Assembly (NCBI GenBank): GCA_946479075.1
Contig: CAMLDT010000030.1
Span: 1 to 23,989 of the forward strand
Source of the DNA: an uncultured Polaromonas sp.
Lineage (GTDB): Bacteria > Pseudomonadota > Gammaproteobacteria > Burkholderiales > Burkholderiaceae
Direction of reading: 5' to 3'
DNA length: 23,989 nt
This document shows positions 15,521-23,989 of this stretch, one piece after another. The notes under the pieces were generated by a model. That model was not told the DNA's origin and ran no database searches. It saw nothing but the letters and a program-made list of their open reading frames with translations. A program made the position numbers and the translations under genes. Position 1 is the first letter of the stretch; each line of letters opens with the position of its first letter.

Positions 15521-16189
15521 ATGGACTTTGCCAACCTGATTCAAACCGTCGCCATCTATGCGCTCCCGGTGCTCTTCGCCATCACCGTCCATGAAGCGGC
15601 GCATGGCTATGTGGCTCGCTACTTCGGTGACAACACCGCCTGGACACTGGGCCGTGTGACCCTCAATCCCGTCAAACACATCGACCCGCTGGGCACCATC
15701 CTGATGCCCTTGCTGCTTTACTTCGCGACCTCGGGCGCCTTCCTGTTTGGTTATGCCAAGCCGGTGCCGGTGCGCTTTGGCAATCTGCGCAACCCCAAGC
15801 GCGACATGATCTGGGTGGCGCTGGCCGGCCCGGGCGCCAACCTGATCCAGGCGGTGCTGTGGGGGATCGCGTTTTACCTGTTGCAGGGCGCTGGCGTGAG
15901 CGAGCCCTTTTTCATCAAGATGTGCCAGGCCGGGATTCTGGTCAACATCGTGATGATGGTCTTCAACCTGTTTCCCCTGCCGCCGCTGGACGGCGGGCGC
16001 GTGCTGGTGGGCCTGCTGCCATGGCGCCAGGCCGAGTTCGTTTCGCGCATCGAGCCCTGGGGCTTTTTTGTGGTCATGGCGCTGGTGATTGCCGGCGTGC
16101 TGACCAACTGGTGGATGCGCCCCTTGATGACCCTGTCCTATTCCCTGCTTGAAATCGTGTTGACGCCGCTGGCCATGCTGGTTCGATGA
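15521..16189 (+). CDS. Site-2-protease-like M50 family zinc metallopeptidase
   Basis: A 222-residue multi-pass membrane protease, predicted for intramembrane cleavage. The zinc-binding helix has TVHEAAHGY (HExxH at 24-28) and the third ligand lies in LFPLPPLDGGRV (Asp157). Other segments are hydrophobic: ALPVLFAITV, ILMPLLLYFATSGAF, and NLIQAVLWGIAFYLL. No PDZ domain is seen, so it is the short M50B form found widely without a known substrate. ATG 15521 is chosen; the longer frame upstream is not similar to the family. GATAAT at 15509-15514 ends six bases before the ATG, and no Shine-Dalgarno is visible. The stop overlaps a possible trpS ATG. Confidence 0.92.
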   Translation: MDFANLIQTVAIYALPVLFAITVHEAAHGYVARYFGDNTAWTLGRVTLNPVKHIDPLGTILMPLLLYFATSGAFLFGYAKPVPVRFGNLRNPKRDMIWVALAGPGANLIQAVLWGIAFYLLQGAGVSEPFFIKMCQAGILVNIVMMVFNLFPLPPLDGGRVLVGLLPWRQAEFVSRIEPWGFFVVMALVIAGVLTNWWMRPLMTLSYSLLEIVLTPLAMLVR

Positions 16190-17514
16190 CTCCCATGACA
16201 AACAAACAAAACGCCGCGCCGCAGCGCTTCCTCACCGGCATCACCACCACCGGCACGCCGCACCTGGGCAACTACGTCGGTTCCATCCGCCCTTCCGTGG
16301 CCGCCAGCACCGGCGCCGGCGCTGAAAGCTTTTATTTCCTTGCCGACTACCACGCGCTGATCAAGTGCGACGAGCCGGCACGCATCCAGCAATCCACGCT
16401 GGAGATTGCCGCGAGCTGGCTGGCTGCCGGGCTGGATCCGGAGCGCGTGACCTTTTACCGCCAGTCGGACATCCCCGAAATCCCCGAACTGACCTGGCTG
16501 CTGACTTGCGTGACCGCCAAAGGCGTGCTCAACCGCGCGCATGCCTACAAGGCCTCGGTGGACAAAAACAACGCAGCAGGCAACGACCCGGATGCCGATG
16601 TGAGTGCGGGCCTCTTCATGTACCCGGTGCTCATGGGCGCCGACATCCTGATGTTCAAGGCCCACCACGTGCCGGTCGGACGTGACCAGATCCAGCACAT
16701 CGAAATGGCGCGCGACATGGCGCAGCGTTTCAACCACCTGTACGGTGAACACTTCGTGCTGCCGCAAGCGCTGATCGAGGAATCGGTGGCTCTGCTGCCG
16801 GGCCTGGACGGGCGCAAGATGAGCAAGAGCTACGACAACACCATTCCGCTGTTCACGCCACGCGAGCAGCTCAAAAAAATGATCGCCGGCATCGTCACCG
16901 ATTCACGCGCACCCGGCGAGCCCAAGGACACCGAAGGCTCGGCGCTGTTCCAGATCTACCAGGCGTTCGCCAGCGAGGACGAAACCGCTGCGTTGCGCCA
17001 GTCCTTTGCCGAAGGCGTGAGCTGGGGCGATGCCAAACAGCTGCTGTTTGAACGCATCGACCGGGAAGTCGCGCCCATGCGTGAACGCTACCGGGCACTG
17101 ATGGACGACCCCGCAAAAATCGAGGCCACGCTTTTTGCTGGTGCCGCCAAGGCCCGCATGCTGGCAACGCCGTTCATCGCTGAATTGCGCCAGGCCGTGG
17201 GCCTGCGCAAGCTTGTGACCGCGCCCCGGCCCGCGGCCACCACCAAAGCAGAGAAAACCGGCATGCCGGTTTTCAAGCAGTACCGAGAGGCCGACGGCAA
17301 ATTTCACTTCAAGCTGGTGGATCCACAGGGCCGGCTGTTGCTTCAGAGCCACGGCTTCGTTTCGCCGCGGGAGGCCGGCCAAGTGATCGCCTTGTTGCAG
17401 GCCGAAGGGGCTGCCGCACTGCCCTCTCTAGGTCCAAAGCTCCAGCCAGTGCCGGATGTGAGCAACGAAGCCATCACTGCAGCACTACAGCTGTTGGCCA
17501 GCGCCGACGCTTGA
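16186..17514 (+). CDS. trpS: Tryptophanyl-tRNA synthetase, long form with C-terminal extension
   Basis: Class I aminoacyl-tRNA synthetase that charges tRNA-Trp. Signatures are TGITTTGTPHLGNYVG (HLGN in place of HIGH, residues 26-29), GLFMYPVLMGADILMFKAHHVPVGRDQ, and GRKMSKSYDN (KMSKS at 211-215). At 442 residues it is longer than the roughly 330 of E. coli TrpS: after about 355 a separate segment, MPVFKQYREADGKFHFKLVD followed by LLLQSHGFVSPREAGQVIALL, resembles the small DUF1508 (YegP-like) fold. I remember such tails in betaproteobacterial TrpS. ATG 16186 overlaps the previous stop (ATGA); ATG 16195 in the same frame is an alternative start. Confidence 0.97.
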   Translation: MTPMTNKQNAAPQRFLTGITTTGTPHLGNYVGSIRPSVAASTGAGAESFYFLADYHALIKCDEPARIQQSTLEIAASWLAAGLDPERVTFYRQSDIPEIPELTWLLTCVTAKGVLNRAHAYKASVDKNNAAGNDPDADVSAGLFMYPVLMGADILMFKAHHVPVGRDQIQHIEMARDMAQRFNHLYGEHFVLPQALIEESVALLPGLDGRKMSKSYDNTIPLFTPREQLKKMIAGIVTDSRAPGEPKDTEGSALFQIYQAFASEDETAALRQSFAEGVSWGDAKQLLFERIDREVAPMRERYRALMDDPAKIEATLFAGAAKARMLATPFIAELRQAVGLRKLVTAPRPAATTKAEKTGMPVFKQYREADGKFHFKLVDPQGRLLLQSHGFVSPREAGQVIALLQAEGAAALPSLGPKLQPVPDVSNEAITAALQLLASADA

Positions 17515-17680
17515 TTGGAGGATCAAGAACCTTTAAGTACTACAACGTTTTTTAATGTTATTGAAGCGTGGATTAATTCCGAACTTAATATTTATAGTTC
17601 ATGCATCAACTTGACATGCAGCGGGTATGCTTACTTTTTCCGGCACAAATCACATCCCCTCACAAATCACCACCAGCCCC
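17515..17680. promoter_or_regulatory. AT-rich leader of the response regulator
   Basis: This 166-bp gap is strikingly A+T-rich compared with both neighbours. It contains TTAATATTTATAGTT and, at 17611-17616, TTGACA without a well-spaced -10 partner. It probably holds the promoter of the regulator gene. Confidence 0.4.
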
Positions 17681-18265
17681 ATGCGTATTTTTGTCATTGA
17701 CGACCATCCCCTCATGCGCGAAGCCGTGGTGATGCTGGTTCGCCGTCTGCACACCAAAGCCACCATCATTGAGCTGGACCGTCTGGCCGCGATTGGTCCG
17801 GCCGTTGAACAGCACGGTGTTCCCGATGTGGTTTGCCTGGATCTCAAGCTGCCGGATACCCATGGTGTGTCGGGTGTGCGCGAGTTGCGCCACCAGTTTC
17901 CCGAAGTGCCCATCGTCGTGTTGTCGGCGGCGCCGGCGCAGGACTACCAGGAGCTGTCGCTCGAAGCCGGCGCCGACATCTATATTGAAAAATCGGCCGG
18001 TGCGACCGAAATTTCCAAGGTACTGAAGACCTTTCTTGACGACGGCGCTGACGCGGAAGGCGGCACCGAGCCCGAGAAACTGTCCAAGCGCCAGAAACAA
18101 TTGCTGGTCATGCTGGACAAGGGCATGAGCAACCGCGACATCGCCGCCGAATTGCAGATCAGCGAACACACCGTCAAGGTGCATCTGTGGCGGCTGTTTC
18201 GCAGGCTCAATGTCAAAAGCCGCTCCCAGGCCAGCCACCTCGCCCGCACGCAAGGCCTGCTTTAA
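17681..18265 (+). CDS. NarL/FixJ-family response regulator
   Basis: Two-component transcription regulator of 194 residues. The receiver domain has FVIDDHP (acidic pocket Asp7-Asp8), the phosphorylation site in VVCLDLKLPD (Asp54), VVLSAAP (Ser82) and IEKSAG (Lys104). The C-terminal LuxR-type helix-turn-helix follows at about 133-183: LSKRQKQLLVMLDKGMSNRD, then ISEHTVKVHLWRLFRRLNVK. Start MRIFVIDD matches the family; the frame is open further upstream but without similarity. It converges on the sensor kinase gene, the stops sharing four bases, so each partner has its own promoter. Target genes are unknown. Confidence 0.93.
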   Translation: MRIFVIDDHPLMREAVVMLVRRLHTKATIIELDRLAAIGPAVEQHGVPDVVCLDLKLPDTHGVSGVRELRHQFPEVPIVVLSAAPAQDYQELSLEAGADIYIEKSAGATEISKVLKTFLDDGADAEGGTEPEKLSKRQKQLLVMLDKGMSNRDIAAELQISEHTVKVHLWRLFRRLNVKSRSQASHLARTQGLL

Positions 18266-19698
18266 GCGCCGCCCTGCGCGTTGCCGGGCTCCAGTTCCGC
18301 AAAACTCACCCCGCCGCTGCCCAGCGACTCCAGATAAAGCTTGAACACCGTGCCCCGCCCGGGTCGCGAGTGCATGGTCAGGCGGTGCTTCAGCGTGTGG
18401 CACAGGCGCGCGACGATGGCCAGCCCCAGACCGAATCCTTCCTCGGTCCCGTTGTGGATGGCCACACGGTAGAACTCCTGGAAAATCGCCTGCTGGTGCT
18501 CGGGCGCCACACCAACACCGGTGTCCCAGATTTCAATGCGCGGGCCTTGAGCCCCATGGCGCACCGCCAGCAAGACGCCCCCCTGCACGGTGTGGCGCAC
18601 CGCGTTGGACAGCAAATTGCCCAGCAGCCGCTTGAGCAGGACGGCGTCTGAACGCGCCACGCCCGCAAGCACGCGGGTGCGCAGCACCAGGCCTTTTTCC
18701 TGAGCCAGCGGGGTGTACTGCAGTTCCAGTTCACCCACCAGCGCGGCCAGGTCAACCTCCTGCCAGTTCACGTCGGCCGCTTCCGAGTCCAGCCTGACCA
18801 AATCAAACAGTGAATTGAACAGCTCGTTGACCGCCTGCGTGGACTGGACAATTTTCGGGGTGATCTGGGCCACCAGTTCAGGCTCGGACTGCAGCCAGTC
18901 CGCATACAGGCCCAGCGCGTGTACCGGCTGGCGCAAATCATGGGCCGCGCTGGCAATAAAGCGGTCCTTGGTCTGCACCGCTTCCAGCGCCACGCGGGTT
19001 TTTTCGGTCAGGGAGGCAATCAGGGTAGCGTTGGCGTACTGGAGTTCCAGCGTCTTGCGCTGGCCTCTGTGAAAGCGCTTGCCCGCCGAACGGACCGCCG
19101 CCCAATAAATCAACACCAGGACCACAAGGCTGTAGGTCTGCACCGTGCCGATGAACGGCCGCTCCAGCCCCACGCTGTAGATCACCGCGGCGATGGTGCT
19201 GTAAGCCAGCCCGTTGATGTAACCCAGAAAGCAGCGCTGCGACGCGGAAAAGGCGCCGACGGCAAAGCCCGCCATCCCCGCCAGGATCAACAGGCCGATG
19301 AACTGGTCATACACTGGCGCCTTGCGGAAATGAAGAAACATGGAGGCACCCCAGATCGCCGCACTCACCGTCCACGTCCAGCTGTAGCGCGACATGAACT
19401 GGCGCAGTTGCATGGCGCCCGCGCCGGCATATTGCTGGTAGTAAATGCTGATGACCCGGTAACGCACCAGCGTCATCACGATGGCCGCGACGGCCCAGCA
19501 CAACAAGGCCCAGTGGTTCACGTCACCGTAAAGAATGGCCACCATCACCGGGATCACCATGCTGGCGGAATGCAGCGCCGGGCGGCCATTGCGCATGAAG
19601 CTGCGCATCAGCCGCGTCTCCACCCAATCGTCGCGCGCCACGATGTCCGGCTCGACATGCGGGCTGGCGCTGGGCAAGGGGACGGCGGCGGGATTCAT
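18262..19698 (-). CDS. Membrane sensor histidine kinase
   Basis: A 478-residue kinase, likely partner of the adjacent response regulator. Residues 45-205 hold about six hydrophobic helices with short loops and no large periplasmic sensor, so signals may be sensed within or near the membrane. A coiled linker (about 207-245) leads to the H-box FIASAAHDLRQPVHALGLY (His253), then the N-box LLGNLLSNAVRH, G1 IEIWDTGVGV, and G2 GFGLGLAIV of the ATP-binding domain. The HDLRQP form is shared with kinases that often partner LuxR-type regulators. No receiver or Hpt domain is attached. The start is supported by a long N-terminal Pro-rich segment; later starts would cut into no known domain. Confidence 0.92.
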   Translation of the reverse strand: MNPAAVPLPSASPHVEPDIVARDDWVETRLMRSFMRNGRPALHSASMVIPVMVAILYGDVNHWALLCWAVAAIVMTLVRYRVISIYYQQYAGAGAMQLRQFMSRYSWTWTVSAAIWGASMFLHFRKAPVYDQFIGLLILAGMAGFAVGAFSASQRCFLGYINGLAYSTIAAVIYSVGLERPFIGTVQTYSLVVLVLIYWAAVRSAGKRFHRGQRKTLELQYANATLIASLTEKTRVALEAVQTKDRFIASAAHDLRQPVHALGLYADWLQSEPELVAQITPKIVQSTQAVNELFNSLFDLVRLDSEAADVNWQEVDLAALVGELELQYTPLAQEKGLVLRTRVLAGVARSDAVLLKRLLGNLLSNAVRHTVQGGVLLAVRHGAQGPRIEIWDTGVGVAPEHQQAIFQEFYRVAIHNGTEEGFGLGLAIVARLCHTLKHRLTMHSRPGRGTVFKLYLESLGSGGVSFAELEPGNAQGGA

Positions 19699-19821
19699 GG
19701 CCGGAGTGTAGCCTTCACATTCAGCGCCCTGACCGCATCAACCCTTTCTTGCGGGGGGGTGCATGACCGCGACCTGGGCCAAATACAGATTTACCTCAGA
19801 CTCAGTTTGATGCTTGAGTTG
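19699..19821. other. Gap between sensor kinase and Fic gene; probable right border of accessory DNA
   Basis: No gene is seen. It holds a run of seven G residues near 19755. Base composition changes from high to lower GC across it. I found no copy of the tRNA-Ser 3' end that could mark the second attachment site. Confidence 0.3.
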
Positions 19822-20469
19822 TTAAATGACCGACAGGATGTGCTTGGTCAATTTCTGCATTAGCTGGCCACGCTGCCCCGTCCGATGGATCCGTATTTCC
19901 TGATAAATCGGAAACTTCTGGTCAATATCCCATTGTCTGGCCGGGAAGCCCGCAACAGCCATCAGCTTGCATAACATCAATCGCGCACAGTGCCCATTGC
20001 CATCAATATAAGGATGAATGGTCAGAAATCGCTCGAAGATGTGTGCAGCAACCACCCCAAATTTTCGTATCTTGTTCACCGGCGACTCTCCGCTACCGTC
20101 GCCATTTGCCCATACGAGATAGGCCGTCATATCCCGGATGCTTTGCTCTTCAAACTCCAGCATGGCGGAATGTACGAAGCGCGGCTCCAGGCCAACATTG
20201 GGGTCCTCAAGGATCTGGACTCTGCAGTTGACAAGGTCGGGACAATCGCGGGTGCCACGATAGTTGCCCAGAATGCACCCACAGCTAGCCGGCGCCATAC
20301 CTGCAAACATGTATGCGTGGTCAGCCCTCGTGTCGAATGGGGAAGCTGGTAAGTCTTCACCGGCGTCCGGAACTGCGTCGGTTAACTCCTTGCAGCGCAT
20401 GGGCAGCAAGGTGTTACGGTCTGGATGCGTGTCGTACTTCCAGTATCTGCAGTCGGTATGGTCTCTCAT
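19822..20469 (-). CDS. Fic-domain protein with variant HPYxDGNGHxxR motif
   Basis: A 215-residue protein of the Fic/Doc fold, which typically transfers AMP or another phosphate-linked group from a nucleotide to a target protein. The core motif at 152-163 reads HPYIDGNGHCAR; the usual form is HPFxDGNGRxxR, so Phe is Tyr and the first Arg is His, while the catalytic His152, Asp156, the GNG loop and the final Arg163 are kept. The helix before it, FGVVAAHIFERFLTI, fits the family. No clear (S/T)xxxE(G/N) inhibitory motif is seen. ATG 20469 lies directly after a G-run; TTG 20484 is an alternative start with GAGGGG upstream. It lies 37 bases after the unknown helical protein gene and is probably read with it. 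Toxin, effector or housekeeping role is open. Confidence 0.85.
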   Translation of the reverse strand: MRDHTDCRYWKYDTHPDRNTLLPMRCKELTDAVPDAGEDLPASPFDTRADHAYMFAGMAPASCGCILGNYRGTRDCPDLVNCRVQILEDPNVGLEPRFVHSAMLEFEEQSIRDMTAYLVWANGDGSGESPVNKIRKFGVVAAHIFERFLTIHPYIDGNGHCARLMLCKLMAVAGFPARQWDIDQKFPIYQEIRIHRTGQRGQLMQKLTKHILSVI

Positions 20470-20506
20470 TCCCCCCGGCTGCAAGGCCGGCCCCTCGCCT
20501 AGTGTT

Positions 20507-21160
20507 TTATTTTGCCGGCATTGCCGATCTAGCCTGCATGCGTTCTATGGCTGCTTCGGCCGCTGCCTGAATCTCTGGGTCATTCATCAGGGCATCATCT
20601 TGATTGAAATTTGCCGCGATCTTGGCTTGATCCTGGTTGAGGAAATGAAGACGGTGCAGCGCACCGTGGCACCTGCTCGCTGCGATGGCAGTTTCTTCAT
20701 ACCGCTGCAACTCAACATCCATAGCCAAGCCCAAATCAACCAGCCGCTGATATACGCGGATCAGGCGGGAGTCAGGCACGGACAAGGTTTTGGTCTTCTG
20801 GACGTTTTTGCGGCAGATACGCACCATATGGGCCGTTTTTTCCCGGGCAGTTTCTAATTGCTTCAAAAATTTCGGGCCCGGCAATTTTGGACCGCGTACC
20901 AGCCGCAGGCAGAAATCGTCATACTCTTGGCGAAACCAGAAGACAGACTGTTCCATCTCGTTAGCTTTTTGCTCCAAGTGTTCACACGCCCAAGCCGTGA
21001 CACGCCGAGCCGCTTTAATGGTGAAGACAGCGAGTTTCTGAACCGTTGACCGCAGCAGCCAAGATAGGATTTGAGGCGCCGTTTCCAGCTTCTTCAACTG
21101 GGAAATTTTCTGACGCACGTCATCAAACTCTGCGCCGCCAAAGGCAGAAATTGCAGTCAT
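20507..21160 (-). CDS. Unknown helical protein upstream of the Fic gene
   Basis: I do not recognise this 217-residue protein. It is almost wholly charged and helix-forming, with heptad-like stretches (DDVRQKISQLKKLE, HLEQKANEMEQSVFW, AREKTAHMVRICRKNVQK, RLIRVYQRLVDLGLAMDVELQRYEE) and no signal peptide or convincing membrane helix; the C-terminal part is acidic and alanine-rich. The start ATG 21160 is chosen because AAAGGGA stands five bases upstream; a frame beginning at 21211 is possible but less well supported. GC content is visibly lower than in the core genes. Its place upstream of the Fic gene suggests an operon, perhaps regulator, antitoxin or target, but I found no Fic-inhibitory motif, so the link is inference. 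Confidence 0.7.
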   Translation of the reverse strand: MTAISAFGGAEFDDVRQKISQLKKLETAPQILSWLLRSTVQKLAVFTIKAARRVTAWACEHLEQKANEMEQSVFWFRQEYDDFCLRLVRGPKLPGPKFLKQLETAREKTAHMVRICRKNVQKTKTLSVPDSRLIRVYQRLVDLGLAMDVELQRYEETAIAASRCHGALHRLHFLNQDQAKIAANFNQDDALMNDPEIQAAAEAAIERMQARSAMPAK

Positions 21161-21499
21161 GATGTCCCTTTCTGTTGTTGCGCTCTGTCGTATTGCACAA
21201 AACGTAATCACTTTTCACACAGCCTATTCACTGGTAATACACCGTCATAAGTGATGCAGCGAAGTTTACGCGTGGAAATCACTCCAACAAACGAACAACA
21301 CAGATTAATCGTCACACACGGGAAAGTACTTACCCGTAGGACGAGCACGCAAATAAAGCGGGTACCAATTGAAAAACAAACGTGCAGATAACTGCACACC
21401 GCCAAAAAGACTTTGCGATCAATCGCAATGTTCGCAACCTGCGCCCAAAAGAATCGAAAGAAGTGTGTGCTTGCTTACTATGTGCGTATTTGGGTGGCG
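21161..21499. promoter_or_regulatory. Non-coding region with three palindromes upstream of the Fic operon
   Basis: About 340 bases without a credible gene. It holds ACGGGAAAGTACTTACCCGT (21318-21337, one mismatch pair), GTGCAGATAACTGCAC (21382-21397) and TTGCGATCAATCGCAA (21413-21428, two-base centre). These could be operator sites, hairpins, or island-replication or transfer sequences. ATCACTT at 21207-21213 and AAGTGAT at 21249-21255 form a wider inverted pair near the gene start. A promoter is expected here but no strong match is seen. Confidence 0.45.
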
Positions 21500-22354
21500 C
21501 TAATTCACCACGGCCGCCCGCACTAGAACGACCTTAGTCCCCTCCCGCAGCTTGTCCAAGTGGTCTGCCCAAGCCTGCATGAGCTTGCGCCGCTCCTCTT
21601 GAGATAGGTCGAATGGTTGTACGCCGCGCTGACCTCGTTCCGCTCCTGGCGGGCCAGTTGCAGCTCGATCACGTCATTACGCTAGCCCGGCTCATGCGGC
21701 ACCGTGGACGCAATACCGCGAAACCGGTGGCCAGTCGTCCGGCCCTTGTAGCCCATCCGGTACAGCGCGCGCAGGGTGGTGGTGTTCACGTCGGCGCCGG
21801 GATTGCGCTCGATGTTCTCGTGCGCCACCGTATAACGACAGATCTGACCGCAGGTCTGCAGCGAGCGCTTGGCAATTTCCACAGCGCCAGCGGTTTTCGA
21901 TTTTCTTGGCAACCGCGAGTAGTTGGGTGCCCTAATGCCGGAAATATGCCGCGCCCCGAGATCTGGGAAAACGTCAGCCTCCACCTGCGCATGACGTAAT
22001 CGGCATGTCTGGGCGCCGTTGGCCCCTTCCAATGCTCAAACCAGGCGCGCCGCAGCGTCAAAGGTGTTGCCGATGCGGACGCTATTAGCCAGCTTGGTGT
22101 CCTTTCTGGACTGAACTGCGGACCTGGAGAAAGACGCGCATCGTCTCGCGCTCGACGGGCCCGGGCCAGCGTCACTTCAAAATAGGAGCCAACGGCCAGC
22201 CGCTTTCCTTCTCTCCGCAGCAATACTTCCAGCGCCAGCGTTTGCCAACGATTGGAGCAACTTCAGGTAAAGGCCACCGCTAATCGGTGAAGCGCTCAAG
22301 CGCTTTGCCATCAGGGCATTTCGCGTTCTTGCAGGCGGAATCAGTAAGTGGCAT
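21500..22354 (-). pseudogene. P4-type tyrosine integrase, decayed
   Basis: The minus strand encodes scattered parts of one P4-like site-specific integrase. Order: MPLTDSACKNAKCPDGKAL from ATG 22354, stop after ERFTD; in other frames GGLYLK, VAPIVGKRWRWKY, KRLAVGSYFEVTLARARRA; then EADVFPDLG, IRAPN, EIAKRSLQTCGQICRYTVA, NPGADV; then directly TLRALYRMGYKGRTTGHRFR and GIAST, a stop, VIELQLARQERNEVSAAYNH, and RRKLMQAWADHLDKLREGTK to the end. At least three frameshifts, two stops and a deletion that removes most of the catalytic domain between NPGADV and TLRALYR are visible, including the first catalytic Arg. It cannot be functional. It is next to the 3' end of tRNA-Ser, as expected for this family. 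Confidence 0.85.
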
Positions 22355-22458
22355 TTGGGGCAATTTTGTGCCGGGTACGGGAAAAGTCCCGCGCCCCCAA
22401 CTATGCCCCCCGAAAAGGGCTGGACATCAAAAGATCAAGCTGGACTACCCGAAACGAG
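22355..22458. promoter_or_regulatory. Putative integrase upstream/attachment-proximal region
   Basis: The stretch lies between the integrase remnant start and the tRNA. It contains repeated G/C tracts: TTGGGGCA (22355-22362) and, on the opposite strand, TTGGGGGC (22400-22393) and GGGGGGCA (22411-22404). Such repeats might be integrase arm-type sites; this is a guess. Confidence 0.25.
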
Positions 22459-22481
22459 AAAGCCCCGATTTACGGGGTTTT
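22459..22481 (-). terminator. Hairpin terminator downstream of tRNA-Ser
   Basis: CCCCG (22463-22467) and CGGGG (22473-22477) form a stem extended by A-T pairs, with a five-base loop and T-rich flanks on both strands. On the minus strand it follows the tRNA-Ser 3' end by about 45 bases, the expected place for its terminator; it may act in both directions. Confidence 0.6.
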
Positions 22482-22525
22482 CAAGGCATTTCCCAGACCA
22501 ATCTAGACTCATCTGGATGCGTTTT

Positions 22526-22613
<88 letters not shown>

Positions 22614-22650
22614 TAAATCGAGTCGCAATTCTATCAGGCCGGGCGGCGGC

Positions 22651-23988
<1,338 letters not shown>

Positions 23989-23989
23989 T

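Noticed and set aside
19699..19821. Search for a second attachment site (copy of the tRNA-Ser 3' end)
   Set aside because: No match to the T-arm/acceptor sequence is seen here or elsewhere between the Fic gene and the sensor kinase.
20507..21160. Reading the Fic upstream gene as a VbhA/FicA-type antitoxin
   Set aside because: No (S/T)xxxE(G/N) motif is present and the protein is several times longer than those antitoxins.
21208..21405. 65-residue minus-strand frame in the palindrome region
   Set aside because: Cys-rich random composition, no ribosome site, and it contains the palindromes; not supported as a gene.

Overview
The window reads as chromosomal DNA of a betaproteobacterium of the Comamonadaceae type (Polaromonas/Rhodoferax/Acidovorax-like). 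This rests on high GC, protein character, a single LolC/E-type permease, a long TrpS with a C-terminal extension, and dispersed short repeats of a kind I remember from that family. No database search was possible, so the genus is an inference.

Left part, 1-2809, minus strand: a gene series read leftwards, tatD-family DNase, family-6-like DNA deoxyinosine/uracil glycosylase, a spermidine-synthase-like protein, and the N-terminal part of a GspE/PilB-type ATPase that leaves the window. Then 2945-6996, plus strand: a membrane-anchored trypsin-like protease, a MoxR AAA+ ATPase, a DUF58 protein and a membrane von Willebrand A protein, which look like one envelope-associated chaperone/protease operon. 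The lipoprotein-sorting genes lolD and lolC/E follow on the minus strand (7030-9040). Divergent from them are a conserved protein of unknown function and recJ, overlapping by ATGA, and then a 24-residue membrane peptide. A glutathione S-transferase (minus) faces a plus-strand series: PHP phosphatase (yciV-like), DMT exporter, yciO, M50 peptidase and trpS. A NarL-type response regulator and a hybrid-free sensor kinase form a convergent pair whose stop codons share four bases (17681-19698).

Right part, 19700-22525, is accessory DNA of visibly lower GC: a Fic-domain gene, an unknown helical protein upstream of it, a non-coding stretch with three palindromes, and a decayed P4-type integrase. The integrase remnant sits next to the 3' end of tRNA-Ser(CGA), the classic target of such integrases, so this looks like a remnant genomic island. 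serS follows at the right edge, directly upstream of the tRNA-Ser gene.

The most unusual feature is the way short repeats have entered protein genes. One family (core CCTTCGACAAGCTCAG) adds about 27 residues inside RecJ and part of the N-terminus of LolD. A second 56-bp family occurs at least three times: inside the DNA glycosylase gene, across the stop/start junction of the recJ gene pair, and in a non-coding gap. A partial copy overlaps the recJ stop codon. No clearly new defence or metabolic system is visible. The best candidate for something undescribed is the Fic gene with its unknown upstream partner.
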